This document shows positions 1 to 6,975 of a stretch of 10,402 nucleotides of DNA, piece after piece; positions within the stretch are counted from its first letter, which is position 1; the number at the start of each line of letters is the position of its first letter. This stretch comes from Granulosicoccaceae bacterium (GTDB taxonomy: Bacteria > Pseudomonadota > Gammaproteobacteria > Granulosicoccales > Granulosicoccaceae): assembly GCA_023301405.1 (NCBI GenBank), contig JALZUX010000278.1:1-10402 (forward strand), read 5' to 3'. The notes under the pieces were generated by a model. The model made no database searches. It was not told the DNA's origin and worked only from the letters and a program-made list of their open reading frames with translations. Position numbers and translations under genes: made by a program.

Positions 1-690
1 CTGGCTGCTGAAACGCCAGAGCAATCGTGGCGGCGTGCAATTGACCGTGACGATGCGAGCGTGTTGTGGGAAATGCTGCCAGGTGCAGATGCCAGCGCGA
101 CTAACGATAAAGGTAAAACGGCGTTAATGGCTGCCGCGAAGCTTGGTGATATGAGTCTTGTGAAGGCATTGCTCAAGCGGGGGTTGTCACTTGAAGATCG
201 ATCCTACACCGGCGGTACGGTGTTAATGTATGCGGCGTTGGGTAATCAGCTGAACATGATTACTTATCTGCAGCAACAAGTGCCTGGCGCAGAGTATCGG
301 GACGCACAAAGTACCAATGGTTGGACGGCAATAATGATTGCTGCAGCAAAAGGGTTTGACGATGCGTTGCAAGTACTTGTTGACGATGGTGCGGATCCAT
401 GGCTTGCCGATGCTTATCAATGGAGCCCTTTAATGCGGGCGATTGATAATCGCCATATGGGGGTGGTGCGATACTTATTGACACTGCCTGACGCAATGAT
501 AAATTTTAGAAATGAAAATGGTTCTACTGCTTTGCATATTACAGCGCTAAAGAATGATGTGGAGTCCACTAAATTGTTACTGGCGCTAGGGGCAAAGCCT
601 GACATCAAAGACAATAGTGGAAGGTTACCTGCGGACATCGCAAAAGCGAATGCCTCTGCTGAAATTATGGCTTTGCTTGTTAATAAATAA
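1..690 (+). CDS. Ankyrin-repeat protein, 5' end cut by the window edge
   Basis: The reading frame is open from the first base to the TAA at 688-690, so 229 residues are visible and the true start lies upstream. A GTG at 61 is in frame, but upstream codons already encode ankyrin-like sequence (SWRRAIDRDDASVLWEML), so it is unlikely to be the start. Counting from codon 1, about six ankyrin repeats follow at roughly residues 37-68, 71-105, 106-139, 140-172, 173-205 and 206-229. They carry the family's TALMAAA, TAIMIAAAKG and TALHITALKND helix starts and GADP/GAKPDIKD turns; the last repeat is a degenerate cap. Ankyrin repeats are protein-binding scaffolds and no catalytic domain is visible. The first codons (LAAETPEQ) could follow a signal peptide cleavage site, but that part is outside the window. 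The partner is unknown. It is convergent with the regulator gene and probably not part of the sugar locus. Confidence 0.9.
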   Translation: MAAETPEQSWRRAIDRDDASVLWEMLPGADASATNDKGKTALMAAAKLGDMSLVKALLKRGLSLEDRSYTGGTVLMYAALGNQLNMITYLQQQVPGAEYRDAQSTNGWTAIMIAAAKGFDDALQVLVDDGADPWLADAYQWSPLMRAIDNRHMGVVRYLLTLPDAMINFRNENGSTALHITALKNDVESTKLLLALGAKPDIKDNSGRLPADIAKANASAEIMALLVNK

Positions 691-775
691 TGGTGTTAAG
701 TCACTAGATGCCGTTCATCAAAGCATCCACCTCAGGTGACAGTAATTGTGATCATTAGGTCTTCAATAGCTTAGG

Positions 776-1801
776 TTATGGTGAATAAACGATTGACTGC
801 AATTTACTGGCTGGTGTTTGTTGGATAGACGCCAGCACCAGTTTTGCCAGTTCGCGCCCGGCTAGCTGAATATCTTCGTGAACCGTTTCAATTTGCGGGC
901 GGAACCGTGGAAGTATGTTAACGGTTTGCTTTGATACAATGTCTATCTCCTTGCCAATGGAGAAACCTGCTTTCTCAATGCCACAGCACAGCGCAATGGT
1001 AGAGCCGCCACTCATTGAAATAATGCCGTCTGGTGGTGAGGTTCGTCTAAACAGTGCTTCGGTTTCGGACTCTATGGTGTCGAGCGTGTTATCTATCGTA
1101 AACGGTAAGGCAGGGTAGGGAGTTAAGCCGTGAGCTTGCATGCCTTTGGTGTAACCCGCCAACGTGTGATGATAAAAAGTCAGATCATCAGTGGGCCCAA
1201 GCAGTGCGATACGCGTTCTGTTTTTAGCGCGTAATCTGTTAATGCTATTTATCACGTATTGTTCGTTATCAAAGTCATGAAATGGATGCTCAATACCCAT
1301 TTGGGTTCGGCCGTGTGTGGCGAAAGGTATGTTTCGTTTGTGCAGGTATTCAACCCTTGCGTCATTGGGTTCGATTCTCGATAGAATTACTCCATCGGCT
1401 GATCGCGTCTCAGCAATGTAGCGGACTGCATCTAGCGGGCTGTTGCCTAGGGTGTAAGGTGTTACGGTCAGGTGGTATGGCGTGCTACGTAGTGTTTCAG
1501 ACAGGCCGCGCACCATATGTGATGTTAAGCCCATGATTTCTTCGTCAAGGCTCAGCACTAGGTTAATAATATTCGTTTTACCCGTGCGTAGTCCTACGCC
1601 TGCGCGGTTGGGGGTATAGCCGAGTTCTTCCGCTACGATTCTCACGCGTTTCTTTGTTTTTTCACCTATCTCAGGTGCATCTTTCAGAGCTCGCGACACA
1701 GTGGTGGTGCCGAGGTTGGTGATTTCGGCGATGGTTTTCAGAGTCGGTCTTGAACTGGCGTGGCTGAGTCTGGAAGGTTGAGGTGGTTTTTTGGGATTCA
1801 T
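776..1801 (-). CDS. LacI-family transcriptional regulator of the adjacent sugar operon
   Basis: This 341-residue protein has the LacI/GalR layout. A helix-turn-helix lies at about residues 20-45 (TLKTIAEITNLGTTTVSRAL), a hinge helix at about 64-76 (PNRAGVGLRTGKT, with L71 as the likely minor-groove leucine), and a periplasmic-binding-protein-like effector domain from about 78 to the end. The effector domain includes ADGVILSR, the RIALLGP strand and a late ETVHEDIQLAGRELAKL stretch typical of the family. Family members bind a palindromic operator as dimers or tetramers and usually release it on binding a sugar. The ATG at 1801 adds a basic, proline-rich tail of about 19 residues before the HTH; no later start keeps the HTH intact, although no strong ribosome site is visible. 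The gene is divergent from the ABC transporter operon and faces a perfect palindrome across the 114-bp gap, so local control, probably repression, is likely. The effector cannot be read from sequence; it resembles the regulators of alpha-glucoside/glucose CUT1 loci. Confidence 0.93.
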   Translation of the reverse strand: MNPKKPPQPSRLSHASSRPTLKTIAEITNLGTTTVSRALKDAPEIGEKTKKRVRIVAEELGYTPNRAGVGLRTGKTNIINLVLSLDEEIMGLTSHMVRGLSETLRSTPYHLTVTPYTLGNSPLDAVRYIAETRSADGVILSRIEPNDARVEYLHKRNIPFATHGRTQMGIEHPFHDFDNEQYVINSINRLRAKNRTRIALLGPTDDLTFYHHTLAGYTKGMQAHGLTPYPALPFTIDNTLDTIESETEALFRRTSPPDGIISMSGGSTIALCCGIEKAGFSIGKEIDIVSKQTVNILPRFRPQIETVHEDIQLAGRELAKLVLASIQQTPASKLQSIVYSP

Positions 1802-1843
1802 TATTTATTGAGCAGAAATCGCGGTAAAGGGCTTAATCACTGC

Positions 1844-1873
1844 TTGCGCCGCCGATGACGTGGTGTTTAAATA
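1844..1873 (+). promoter_or_regulatory. Possible weak promoter for the transporter operon
   Basis: TTGCGC at 1844-1849 and TTAAAT at 1867-1872 are separated by 17 bases and match the sigma-70 consensus at 3 of 6 and 4 of 6 positions. TAAATA at 1868-1873 is an alternative -10. Transcription from here would begin just before or inside the palindrome at 1879-1896, the usual position for a LacI-type repressor. The matches are poor, so this is a candidate only. Confidence 0.3.
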
Positions 1874-1878
1874 GTTCG

Positions 1879-1896
1879 AACTGTAACGTTACAGTT
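1879..1896. promoter_or_regulatory. Perfect 18-bp palindrome, probable LacI-family operator
   Basis: AACTGTAACGTTACAGTT is identical to its reverse complement over all 18 bases. Its core, TGTAAC/GTTACA, is centred on a CG step at 1887-1888. LacI-family operators are characteristically such palindromes, with the central CG opened by the hinge-helix leucine. It lies in the gap between the divergent regulator gene and the transporter operon and ends 4 bases before the GGAGG ribosome site of the binding-protein gene. A bound protein there would block the operon's transcription start or early elongation. A second, shorter palindrome, AGTTCGAACT (1873-1882), overlaps its left edge. Confidence 0.75.
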
Positions 1897-1915
1897 TTCT
1901 GGAGGATTCAACAAC

Positions 1916-3160
1916 ATGAAAATCAAAAACACGGCAACAGCTCTAGCGGCAGCGATTTCACTGTCTGTTATTGGTTCTGCTCAGGCAACTGATTTAGAAG
2001 TGACCCACTGGTGGACGTCTGGCGGTGAAGCGGCCGCGGTAAAGCAATTTGCAGACGCCTTTAATAAAGGTGGCGACAACTGGATAGACGGCGCGATTGC
2101 TGGCAGCGGTGGTGTGGCCCGACCAGTAATTATCAGTCGAATTCTTGGTGGTGAACCGATGGGGGCAACTCAGCTTAATCACGGGCGTCAGGCAGAAGAG
2201 CTAGTAGAGGCAGGTCTTATGCTAGACCTCACTGAGCTTGCAGAAAAAGAAGGTTGGAAAGATTTCATTCGTCCAAGTAAGCTCCTGGAAAGCTGCACCC
2301 TTGACGGAAAAATCTACTGCGCTCCAGTCAATATTCACAGTTGGCAGTGGATGTGGACAAGCCTTGATGCATTTAAAAAAGCCGGTGTTGATGCACCAAA
2401 AGACTGGAATGAATTTGTTGCGGCCGCTGACAAGCTTCGGGCAGCCGATATCATCCCCCTTGCTATCGGTGGTCAGGCGTGGCAGTCAAACGGCATGTTC
2501 AGTGTGATGACCGTTGGCCTTGGTGGAACAGATCTTTGGAAGGCGGTAAACGTCGAGAAAAATATGGATGTAGTTCGTGGCCCTGCATTCGCAAAAGTAT
2601 GGCAAGCGTTTTCTGAGGCACGTGAGCTTGCAGATCCAAATAACAGTATTCAAAACTGGAACGATGCAACAAGCCAGGTGATCACCGCGAAAGCGGGCGC
2701 GCAGATTATGGGTGATTGGGCGCAGGGTGAATTTTCAGTCGCAGGGCAAACGGCTGGAGTAGAGTATGATTGCCTGCCTGGCCTTGGTATCGCACCAGTG
2801 CTGGATACCGCCGGTGATGCATTCTACTTTCCAAAGAACGATGATGCTGAAGTCACCGCTGCACAATTACGAATGGCGTCAATGATGTTATCGAAAGAGG
2901 TGCAGGTTGCTTTTAACTTAGCGAAAGGCTCTTTGCCTGTCCGTGCTGATGTCGATCTTGAAGCAGCCAATGGATGCATGAAAAAAGGGTTGGAAATTCT
3001 GAATGATGCAGGAAATATCTTGCCCTCAGGTGATCAAACATTTAACGCAGACACCACGGGTCAGCTTGAAGACCTGGCGACTGAATTCTGGTCAGATAAA
3101 TCAATCACAGCCGAAGACGCGCAAGCTCGTTACGCAGATATCATAGAATCTGCAGAGTAG
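1916..3160 (+). CDS. Periplasmic sugar-binding protein of a CUT1 ABC importer (GtsA-like)
   Basis: This 414-residue extracellular solute-binding protein (family 1) has a clear Sec signal peptide: a basic MKIK start, a hydrophobic core and a probable cut after SAQA (residue 24). The mature start, LEVTHWWTSGGEAAAVKQF, resembles the glucose/mannose-binding proteins of the Pseudomonas GtsA and rhizobial type. Other family features are the LNHGRQAEEL stretch, the aromatic SWQWMW segment near residues 143-148 and the cysteines in SCTLDGKIYC, YDCLPG and NGCMKKG. It should capture a mono- or short oligosaccharide in the periplasm and deliver it to the permeases encoded next. The ATG at 1916 has GGAGG at 1901-1905, a somewhat long 10-base spacer. 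It is the first gene of the operon and directly follows the palindromic operator. Homology suggests a hexose-type ligand, but the downstream glycosidases argue for plant-cell-wall sugars, so the ligand stays open. Confidence 0.93.
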   Translation: MKIKNTATALAAAISLSVIGSAQATDLEVTHWWTSGGEAAAVKQFADAFNKGGDNWIDGAIAGSGGVARPVIISRILGGEPMGATQLNHGRQAEELVEAGLMLDLTELAEKEGWKDFIRPSKLLESCTLDGKIYCAPVNIHSWQWMWTSLDAFKKAGVDAPKDWNEFVAAADKLRAADIIPLAIGGQAWQSNGMFSVMTVGLGGTDLWKAVNVEKNMDVVRGPAFAKVWQAFSEARELADPNNSIQNWNDATSQVITAKAGAQIMGDWAQGEFSVAGQTAGVEYDCLPGLGIAPVLDTAGDAFYFPKNDDAEVTAAQLRMASMMLSKEVQVAFNLAKGSLPVRADVDLEAANGCMKKGLEILNDAGNILPSGDQTFNADTTGQLEDLATEFWSDKSITAEDAQARYADIIESAE

Positions 3161-3166
3161 TTGGTT

Positions 3167-3196
3167 CCTGAGGGTGTGCTTGAGCACACTCTCAGG
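3167..3196 (+). promoter_or_regulatory. Strong intergenic hairpin between binding-protein and permease genes
   Basis: The 14-base arms 3167-3180 and 3183-3196 pair along their whole length, with a single G-U wobble (3173 with 3190) and only TG between them; in RNA the innermost pair would probably open into a 4-base loop. No T-run follows (CTCTAAAGTATT), so it is not a classical intrinsic terminator. It begins 7 bases after the stop of the binding-protein gene. Hairpins in this position, as after malE in enteric bacteria, protect the upstream mRNA from 3' decay or cause partial termination, so the binding protein is made in excess over the permeases. That role is inferred here. Confidence 0.75.
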
Positions 3197-3234
3197 CTCT
3201 AAAGTATTCGTCGCATAAATCTGAGCATTCTATT

Positions 3235-4179
3235 TTGCCCCCCACAGGCTCGGCAGTATCCAGTTCTATAGCCCAATCTCGCAGACCGAATAGGTTCTTC
3301 AGGAATATTCACGCGAAGATCGCGGCGTTACCGATGATCGCAACAGCACTGTTTGTGTTTGTCGGGTGTTCTCTGTGGTCGGTGTTCTATTCCTTTACTT
3401 CTTCAAGGTTACTACCGGTTGAGAAGTTCGTTGGCTTGGATCAATACGAGCGTCTGTTTAAGTCGTCGCGTTGGCTAGAGTCCATTGAAAATATCGCTAT
3501 TTACGGCATCTGCTCATTAGTGTTCTCATTGAGCTTTGGTTTTTTATTGGCGGTGTTTCTTGATCAGAAAATTCGTTTCGAAAATACTTTCCGCACTATT
3601 TTTCTCTACCCGTTTGCACTCAGTTACATTGTCACGGGGTTGGTGTGGCAATGGATACTAAATCAAAGTTTTGGTATTCAACAGGTCATTCGTGACCTGG
3701 GTTTTGAAAATTTTGAATTCAGTATTTTAAGCAATCGCGACTACGCCATTTATGCGATTGTTATAGCCGGACTGTGGCAAGGCACTGGACTGGTGATGGC
3801 ACTGATGCTTGCCGGCTTAAGAAGCATTGATCAAGAGATCTGGAAAGCGTCTCGCGTAGACGGGATACCTGCTTGGCGAACCTACCTGTTCATTGTCATA
3901 CCAATGATGCGCCCGGTTTTTATCACCACTCTGGTGTTGATCGCGGCAGGTATTGTGAAGGTTTATGATCTGGTGGTAGCCCTAACTGGCGGTGGGCCCG
4001 GTATTTCATCAGAGGTGCCGGCCAAATACGTTTATGACTATATGTTCGGGCGTGGCAGCCTGGGGCAGGGGCTGGCGGCGTCTACGGTTATGTTAACCAC
4101 CGTACTTATTATTCTAATTCCGTGGGGCTATATGGAGTTTGGTGAGAAGAAAGCTGCCAAGGCTGCTACAGATGAATAG
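3235..4179 (+). CDS. ABC sugar transporter inner-membrane permease 1 (GtsB/AglF-like)
   Basis: This 314-residue permease belongs to the MalF-type half of CUT1 importers. Six membrane segments can be seen at about residues 30-53, 87-109, 121-142, 169-193, 226-249 and 281-300. The cytoplasmic EAA loop at about 201-227 (EIWKASRVDGIPAW, then IVIPMMRP) docks on the ATPase. YSFTSSRLLP and FVGLDQYERLF are close to the GtsB-type pattern. With the partner permease it forms the sugar channel. The start is uncertain: TTG at 3235 is the only standard start between the in-frame stop at 3181-3183 and ATG 3334, and it has only a weak GAG at 3223-3225. ATG 3334 would begin inside the first membrane segment and remove the basic N-terminal tail that related permeases have, so TTG is preferred. 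The stop overlaps the next gene. Confidence 0.9.
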   Translation: MPPTGSAVSSSIAQSRRPNRFFRNIHAKIAALPMIATALFVFVGCSLWSVFYSFTSSRLLPVEKFVGLDQYERLFKSSRWLESIENIAIYGICSLVFSLSFGFLLAVFLDQKIRFENTFRTIFLYPFALSYIVTGLVWQWILNQSFGIQQVIRDLGFENFEFSILSNRDYAIYAIVIAGLWQGTGLVMALMLAGLRSIDQEIWKASRVDGIPAWRTYLFIVIPMMRPVFITTLVLIAAGIVKVYDLVVALTGGGPGISSEVPAKYVYDYMFGRGSLGQGLAASTVMLTTVLIILIPWGYMEFGEKKAAKAATDE

Positions 4180-5080
4180 CACGCAAGCAGTTGTAGAAAA
4201 CATTGGCCCTTATGGTCCAAAGCCAAAGAAAATATTTTCGACGCGTAATATTGTTATTTATGGCTTTCTTATTTTGGCTGCCATGTATTACCTGTTGCCG
4301 TTGTATGTAATGGTTGTAACCTCTTTGAAAGGGTTACCTGAAATTCGCTTGGGCAATATATTTTCGCCTCCGATAGAAATTACTTTTGCCCCATGGGTAA
4401 AGGCATGGGACTCTGCATGTACCGGTCTATATTGCGAGGGTCTGAAAGTAGGTTTCTGGAACAGTGTGCAAATTCTGGTGCCCAGCACGATCATTTCAAT
4501 TGTTATTGCATCTGTTAACGGCTATGCGTTGTCGTTCTGGAAATTTAAAGGTTCAGAAGTGTTTTTTACTATTCTGCTGTTCGGGGCTTTTATTCCGTAT
4601 CAAGTATTGATCTATCCGCTGGTTATTTTGCTGCGTGAGTTAGGGTTATTTGGCAGCTTGGCTGGTGTCACACTGATTCATGTGATATTCGGTATGCCTA
4701 TTTTAACGCTGCTGTTTAGAAATTATTTTGCCAGTGTTCCTGTTGAATTGTTTAAGGCGGCGCGGGTAGATGGTGCCGGTTTCTGGCGAATTTTTGGTCA
4801 GATAATGCTGCCGATGTCACTACCCATATTTGTGGTAGCGATAATTATCCAGATCACCGGCATATGGAACGATTTTCTATTTGGGGTTATCTACGCGGGT
4901 ACTAAAAATTTCCCAATGACCGTACAGCTCAACAATATTGTGAACTCCACGCAAGGGGTAAAGGAATATAACGTCAATATGGCTGCGACCTTACTAACTG
5001 CCGCTCTACCGTTATTTGTCTACTTTGTTTCTGGAAAATTGTTTGTTCGCGGTATTGCCGCCGGGGCGGTAAAAGGATGA
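4172..5080 (+). CDS. ABC sugar transporter inner-membrane permease 2 (GtsC/AglG-like)
   Basis: This 302-residue permease is the MalG-type half of the importer. Membrane segments lie at about residues 27-50, 98-120, 129-153, 163-183, 216-238 and 272-290. The EAA loop is at about 192-218 (ELFKAARVDGAGFWRIF, then LPMSLP). The periplasmic CTGLYCEGLKVGFWNS stretch, with two cysteines, is characteristic of the GtsC/AglG group. The frame stays open upstream to a TTG at 4139, but ATG 4172 is the better start: it has AAGG at 4159-4162, it overlaps the preceding gene by only 8 bases (ATGAATAG), and the upstream residues would be a short basic addition lying wholly inside the previous gene. Translational coupling to permease 1 is likely. 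The end overlaps the ATPase gene by ATGA. Confidence 0.93.
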   Translation: MNSTQAVVENIGPYGPKPKKIFSTRNIVIYGFLILAAMYYLLPLYVMVVTSLKGLPEIRLGNIFSPPIEITFAPWVKAWDSACTGLYCEGLKVGFWNSVQILVPSTIISIVIASVNGYALSFWKFKGSEVFFTILLFGAFIPYQVLIYPLVILLRELGLFGSLAGVTLIHVIFGMPILTLLFRNYFASVPVELFKAARVDGAGFWRIFGQIMLPMSLPIFVVAIIIQITGIWNDFLFGVIYAGTKNFPMTVQLNNIVNSTQGVKEYNVNMAATLLTAALPLFVYFVSGKLFVRGIAAGAVKG

Positions 5081-6165
5081 GTAGTGTTTCTATCAATGAC
5101 CTATCGTTGAGCTTCGGCGATGTTGATGTACTTAAGTCACTCAATCTTGAGATCGCAGAGGGAGAGTTTCTGGTCTTATTGGGGCCTTCTGGTTGTGGTA
5201 AGTCCACGTTGCTTAATTGCATCGCCGGTTTGCTTGATGTGTCAGCCGGTCAGGTGTTTATAAATAATAAAAACGTAACATGGGAAGAGCCGAAAGATCG
5301 AGGTATCGGAATGGTTTTTCAATCTTATGCGCTCTACCCGCAGATGACTGTTGAAAAAAATCTTTCTTTCGGGCTGCGTGTGGCTGGATTGCCTAAGCCA
5401 GAGATACGTAAACGAGTTGATCGAGCTGCTGAAATTTTGCAAATTCAGGATCTACTGGCGCGCAAGCCGGGGGCATTGTCGGGTGGGCAAAGGCAACGGG
5501 TTGCTATTGGCCGAGCGTTAGTTCGTGATGTAAATGTATTTTTGTTTGACGAGCCGCTATCAAATCTAGATGCAAAGTTACGCACAGATCTACGAGTAGA
5601 GCTCAAGCGTTTGCATCAACGCCTTGGCAATACCATGATTTACGTAACCCATGACCAGATAGAGGCGCTGACGTTGGCAGACCGGATAGCCATTATGAAA
5701 GATGGTCTGATTCAGCAGCTTGATACGCCGCAGAACATCTATAACAGACCGAACAATAGGTTTGTTGCGGGCTTTATTGGATCGCCGGGTATGAATTTTC
5801 TACAAGGTAAGCTTGCCAAGGCTGCTGATCAGTGGTTTTTTAACAACGATGATATAAATGTGCCATTGGCACAATACGATTTTACCATTGCCCCGGTTGA
5901 AGGTGCGCCGGTAGAATTCGGTATCCGCCCTGAGCACATCGTGATCGGTGAAAACGCCTATTCACAAACTGTTCAGTCTGAGCTGATGATTGAATTAGTA
6001 GAACCGATGGGGGCAGACATTGTGGCGTGGAGTAATCTTGCTGGTGCTACCTTTACACTGCGAGCTGATTCAGAGGCCATGATTTCAAACGGGCAGCGAT
6101 TAACCATCGGGTTTAATCCATCCCGAGCGTCTCTTTTCTCATGCGAGAGCGGACTAAGAATATAA
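5077..6165 (+). CDS. ABC sugar transporter ATP-binding protein (UgpC/MalK-like)
   Basis: This 362-residue protein powers the importer by ATP hydrolysis at the inner face of the membrane. All nucleotide-binding motifs are intact: Walker A GPSGCGKST (36-44), Q-loop Q82, signature LSGGQ (134-138), Walker B FLFDEP (155-160), D-loop SNLD (162-165) and the switch histidine H192 in THDQ. After about residue 230 comes the CUT1-specific regulatory region with TOBE-type strands (FIGSPGMNFLQGKL, then FGIRPEHI), so length and layout match MalK/UgpC. The ATG overlaps the permease stop as ATGA, indicating coupled translation. The regulatory domain could in principle bind a phosphotransferase-system protein as MalK does; the sequence does not show this. 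Confidence 0.96.
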   Translation: MSSVSINDLSLSFGDVDVLKSLNLEIAEGEFLVLLGPSGCGKSTLLNCIAGLLDVSAGQVFINNKNVTWEEPKDRGIGMVFQSYALYPQMTVEKNLSFGLRVAGLPKPEIRKRVDRAAEILQIQDLLARKPGALSGGQRQRVAIGRALVRDVNVFLFDEPLSNLDAKLRTDLRVELKRLHQRLGNTMIYVTHDQIEALTLADRIAIMKDGLIQQLDTPQNIYNRPNNRFVAGFIGSPGMNFLQGKLAKAADQWFFNNDDINVPLAQYDFTIAPVEGAPVEFGIRPEHIVIGENAYSQTVQSELMIELVEPMGADIVAWSNLAGATFTLRADSEAMISNGQRLTIGFNPSRASLFSCESGLRI

Positions 6166-6206
6166 ACCAATCTTTATCAGTGTGTAACTGGTCATAACAT
6201 AACTGC

Positions 6207-6212
6207 ACGGAG
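6207..6212 (+). promoter_or_regulatory. Ribosome binding site that fixes a GTG start
   Basis: ACGGAG lies 7 bases before the GTG at 6220. No better-placed ATG exists in this frame, and the encoded protein matches its family from the first residues. Confidence 0.7.
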
Positions 6213-6219
6213 TTCAAAC

Positions 6220-6972
6220 GTGTTAAGCAATAATTTATCTTTTCAACTATACAGCGCTCGTAATACTGCGCTGCCTGAAGCACTGGCTACCATTGCGGAG
6301 GCAGGTTATAAAAGCGTAGAAGCCTATGCTGGTAATTTTGAGCAATTAGACACCTTTACTCAAGAATTGAAAGTGGCGGGGCTAACCGTATCTTCTGTTC
6401 ATATTTCCCGTGATGAACTAAAGAACAACATGATCAATAGCATTGAGCTTGCAGCAACGCTTGGTGCTGATCATATCGTTTGCCCCTACCTGCTGCCAGA
6501 GGATCGGCCAGTAGATAAAAATGGCTGGGTGGCACTTGCGCAAGAACTGGCAGAATTCAACGTACAGATTTCAGCTACCGGACGTGACTTCGCATGGCAC
6601 AATCATGATTTCGAATTTCATCGTTTGCCTGATGGTTCTGTGCCCATGCGTTTGCTACTTGATAATGCACCTGATATGTATTGGGAGATAGACGTCGGTT
6701 GGATACATAGAGCCTCTCAGGACCCTGCCTCCTGGTTGCGCACTTATCTTGATCGAGTCAGTGCTGTTCATTTAAAAGACGTAGCAAAAGAAGGCGACTG
6801 TAGCGATGAAGATGGCTGGGCCGATGTAGGTCACGGAACGGTGGACTGGACAGAAATTCTAACCGAGCTGAAGCGCTGCGATGCTGAGCTGTATATTGTT
6901 GAGCACGATAACCCTTCCGATTTAAAGCGATTTGCAGAGCGTAGCTTTAAGACTGCTTCCAGTTGGAGTTAA
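6220..6972 (+). CDS. TIM-barrel sugar isomerase/epimerase-like protein (AP-endonuclease family 2 fold)
   Basis: This 250-residue protein has the xylose-isomerase-like TIM-barrel fold used by sugar-phosphate isomerases, IolE/IolH-type enzymes and keto-sugar epimerases. Visible family features are the N-terminal FQLYSAR strand, GYKSVEAYAGNF, AWHNHDFEF (125-133), LLLDNAPDMYWEIDVGW, HLKDV (184-188) and a late IVEHDNP. Likely divalent-metal ligands are E132, D158, H184 and E228; this assignment is inferred from the family pattern. No signal peptide is present, so it is cytoplasmic. It starts with GTG behind a good ribosome site, 54 bases after the ATPase gene, and ends 3 bases before the oxidoreductase start. 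Paired TIM-barrel and Gfo/Idh/MocA genes beside CUT1 transporters are known, for example ycjR/ycjS of E. coli, where the products act on 3-keto-glycosides. By that analogy it may epimerise, isomerise or cleave the oxidoreductase's keto-product; the exact reaction is not readable. Confidence 0.85.
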   Translation: MLSNNLSFQLYSARNTALPEALATIAEAGYKSVEAYAGNFEQLDTFTQELKVAGLTVSSVHISRDELKNNMINSIELAATLGADHIVCPYLLPEDRPVDKNGWVALAQELAEFNVQISATGRDFAWHNHDFEFHRLPDGSVPMRLLLDNAPDMYWEIDVGWIHRASQDPASWLRTYLDRVSAVHLKDVAKEGDCSDEDGWADVGHGTVDWTEILTELKRCDAELYIVEHDNPSDLKRFAERSFKTASSWS

Positions 6973-6975
6973 TGG

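Noticed and set aside
728..738. CACCTCAGGTG inverted repeat between the convergent ankyrin and regulator genes
   Set aside because: The arms are 5 bp with a 1-base centre and no T-run on either strand, so it cannot be supported as a terminator; it may be chance.
747..764. TGTGATCATTAGG resembling a CRP half-site
   Set aside because: Only the left half matches; the right half lacks TCACA, and the location between convergent gene ends is not a promoter region.
4139..4171. TTG start for the second permease
   Set aside because: It would add 11 residues lying wholly inside the preceding gene; ATG 4172 has an AAGG site and a short overlap typical of coupled genes.
6166..6219. Repeated TAAC words before the TIM-barrel gene as a possible second operator
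   Set aside because: No palindrome resembling the 1879-1896 site is formed; the words are short and irregularly spaced.
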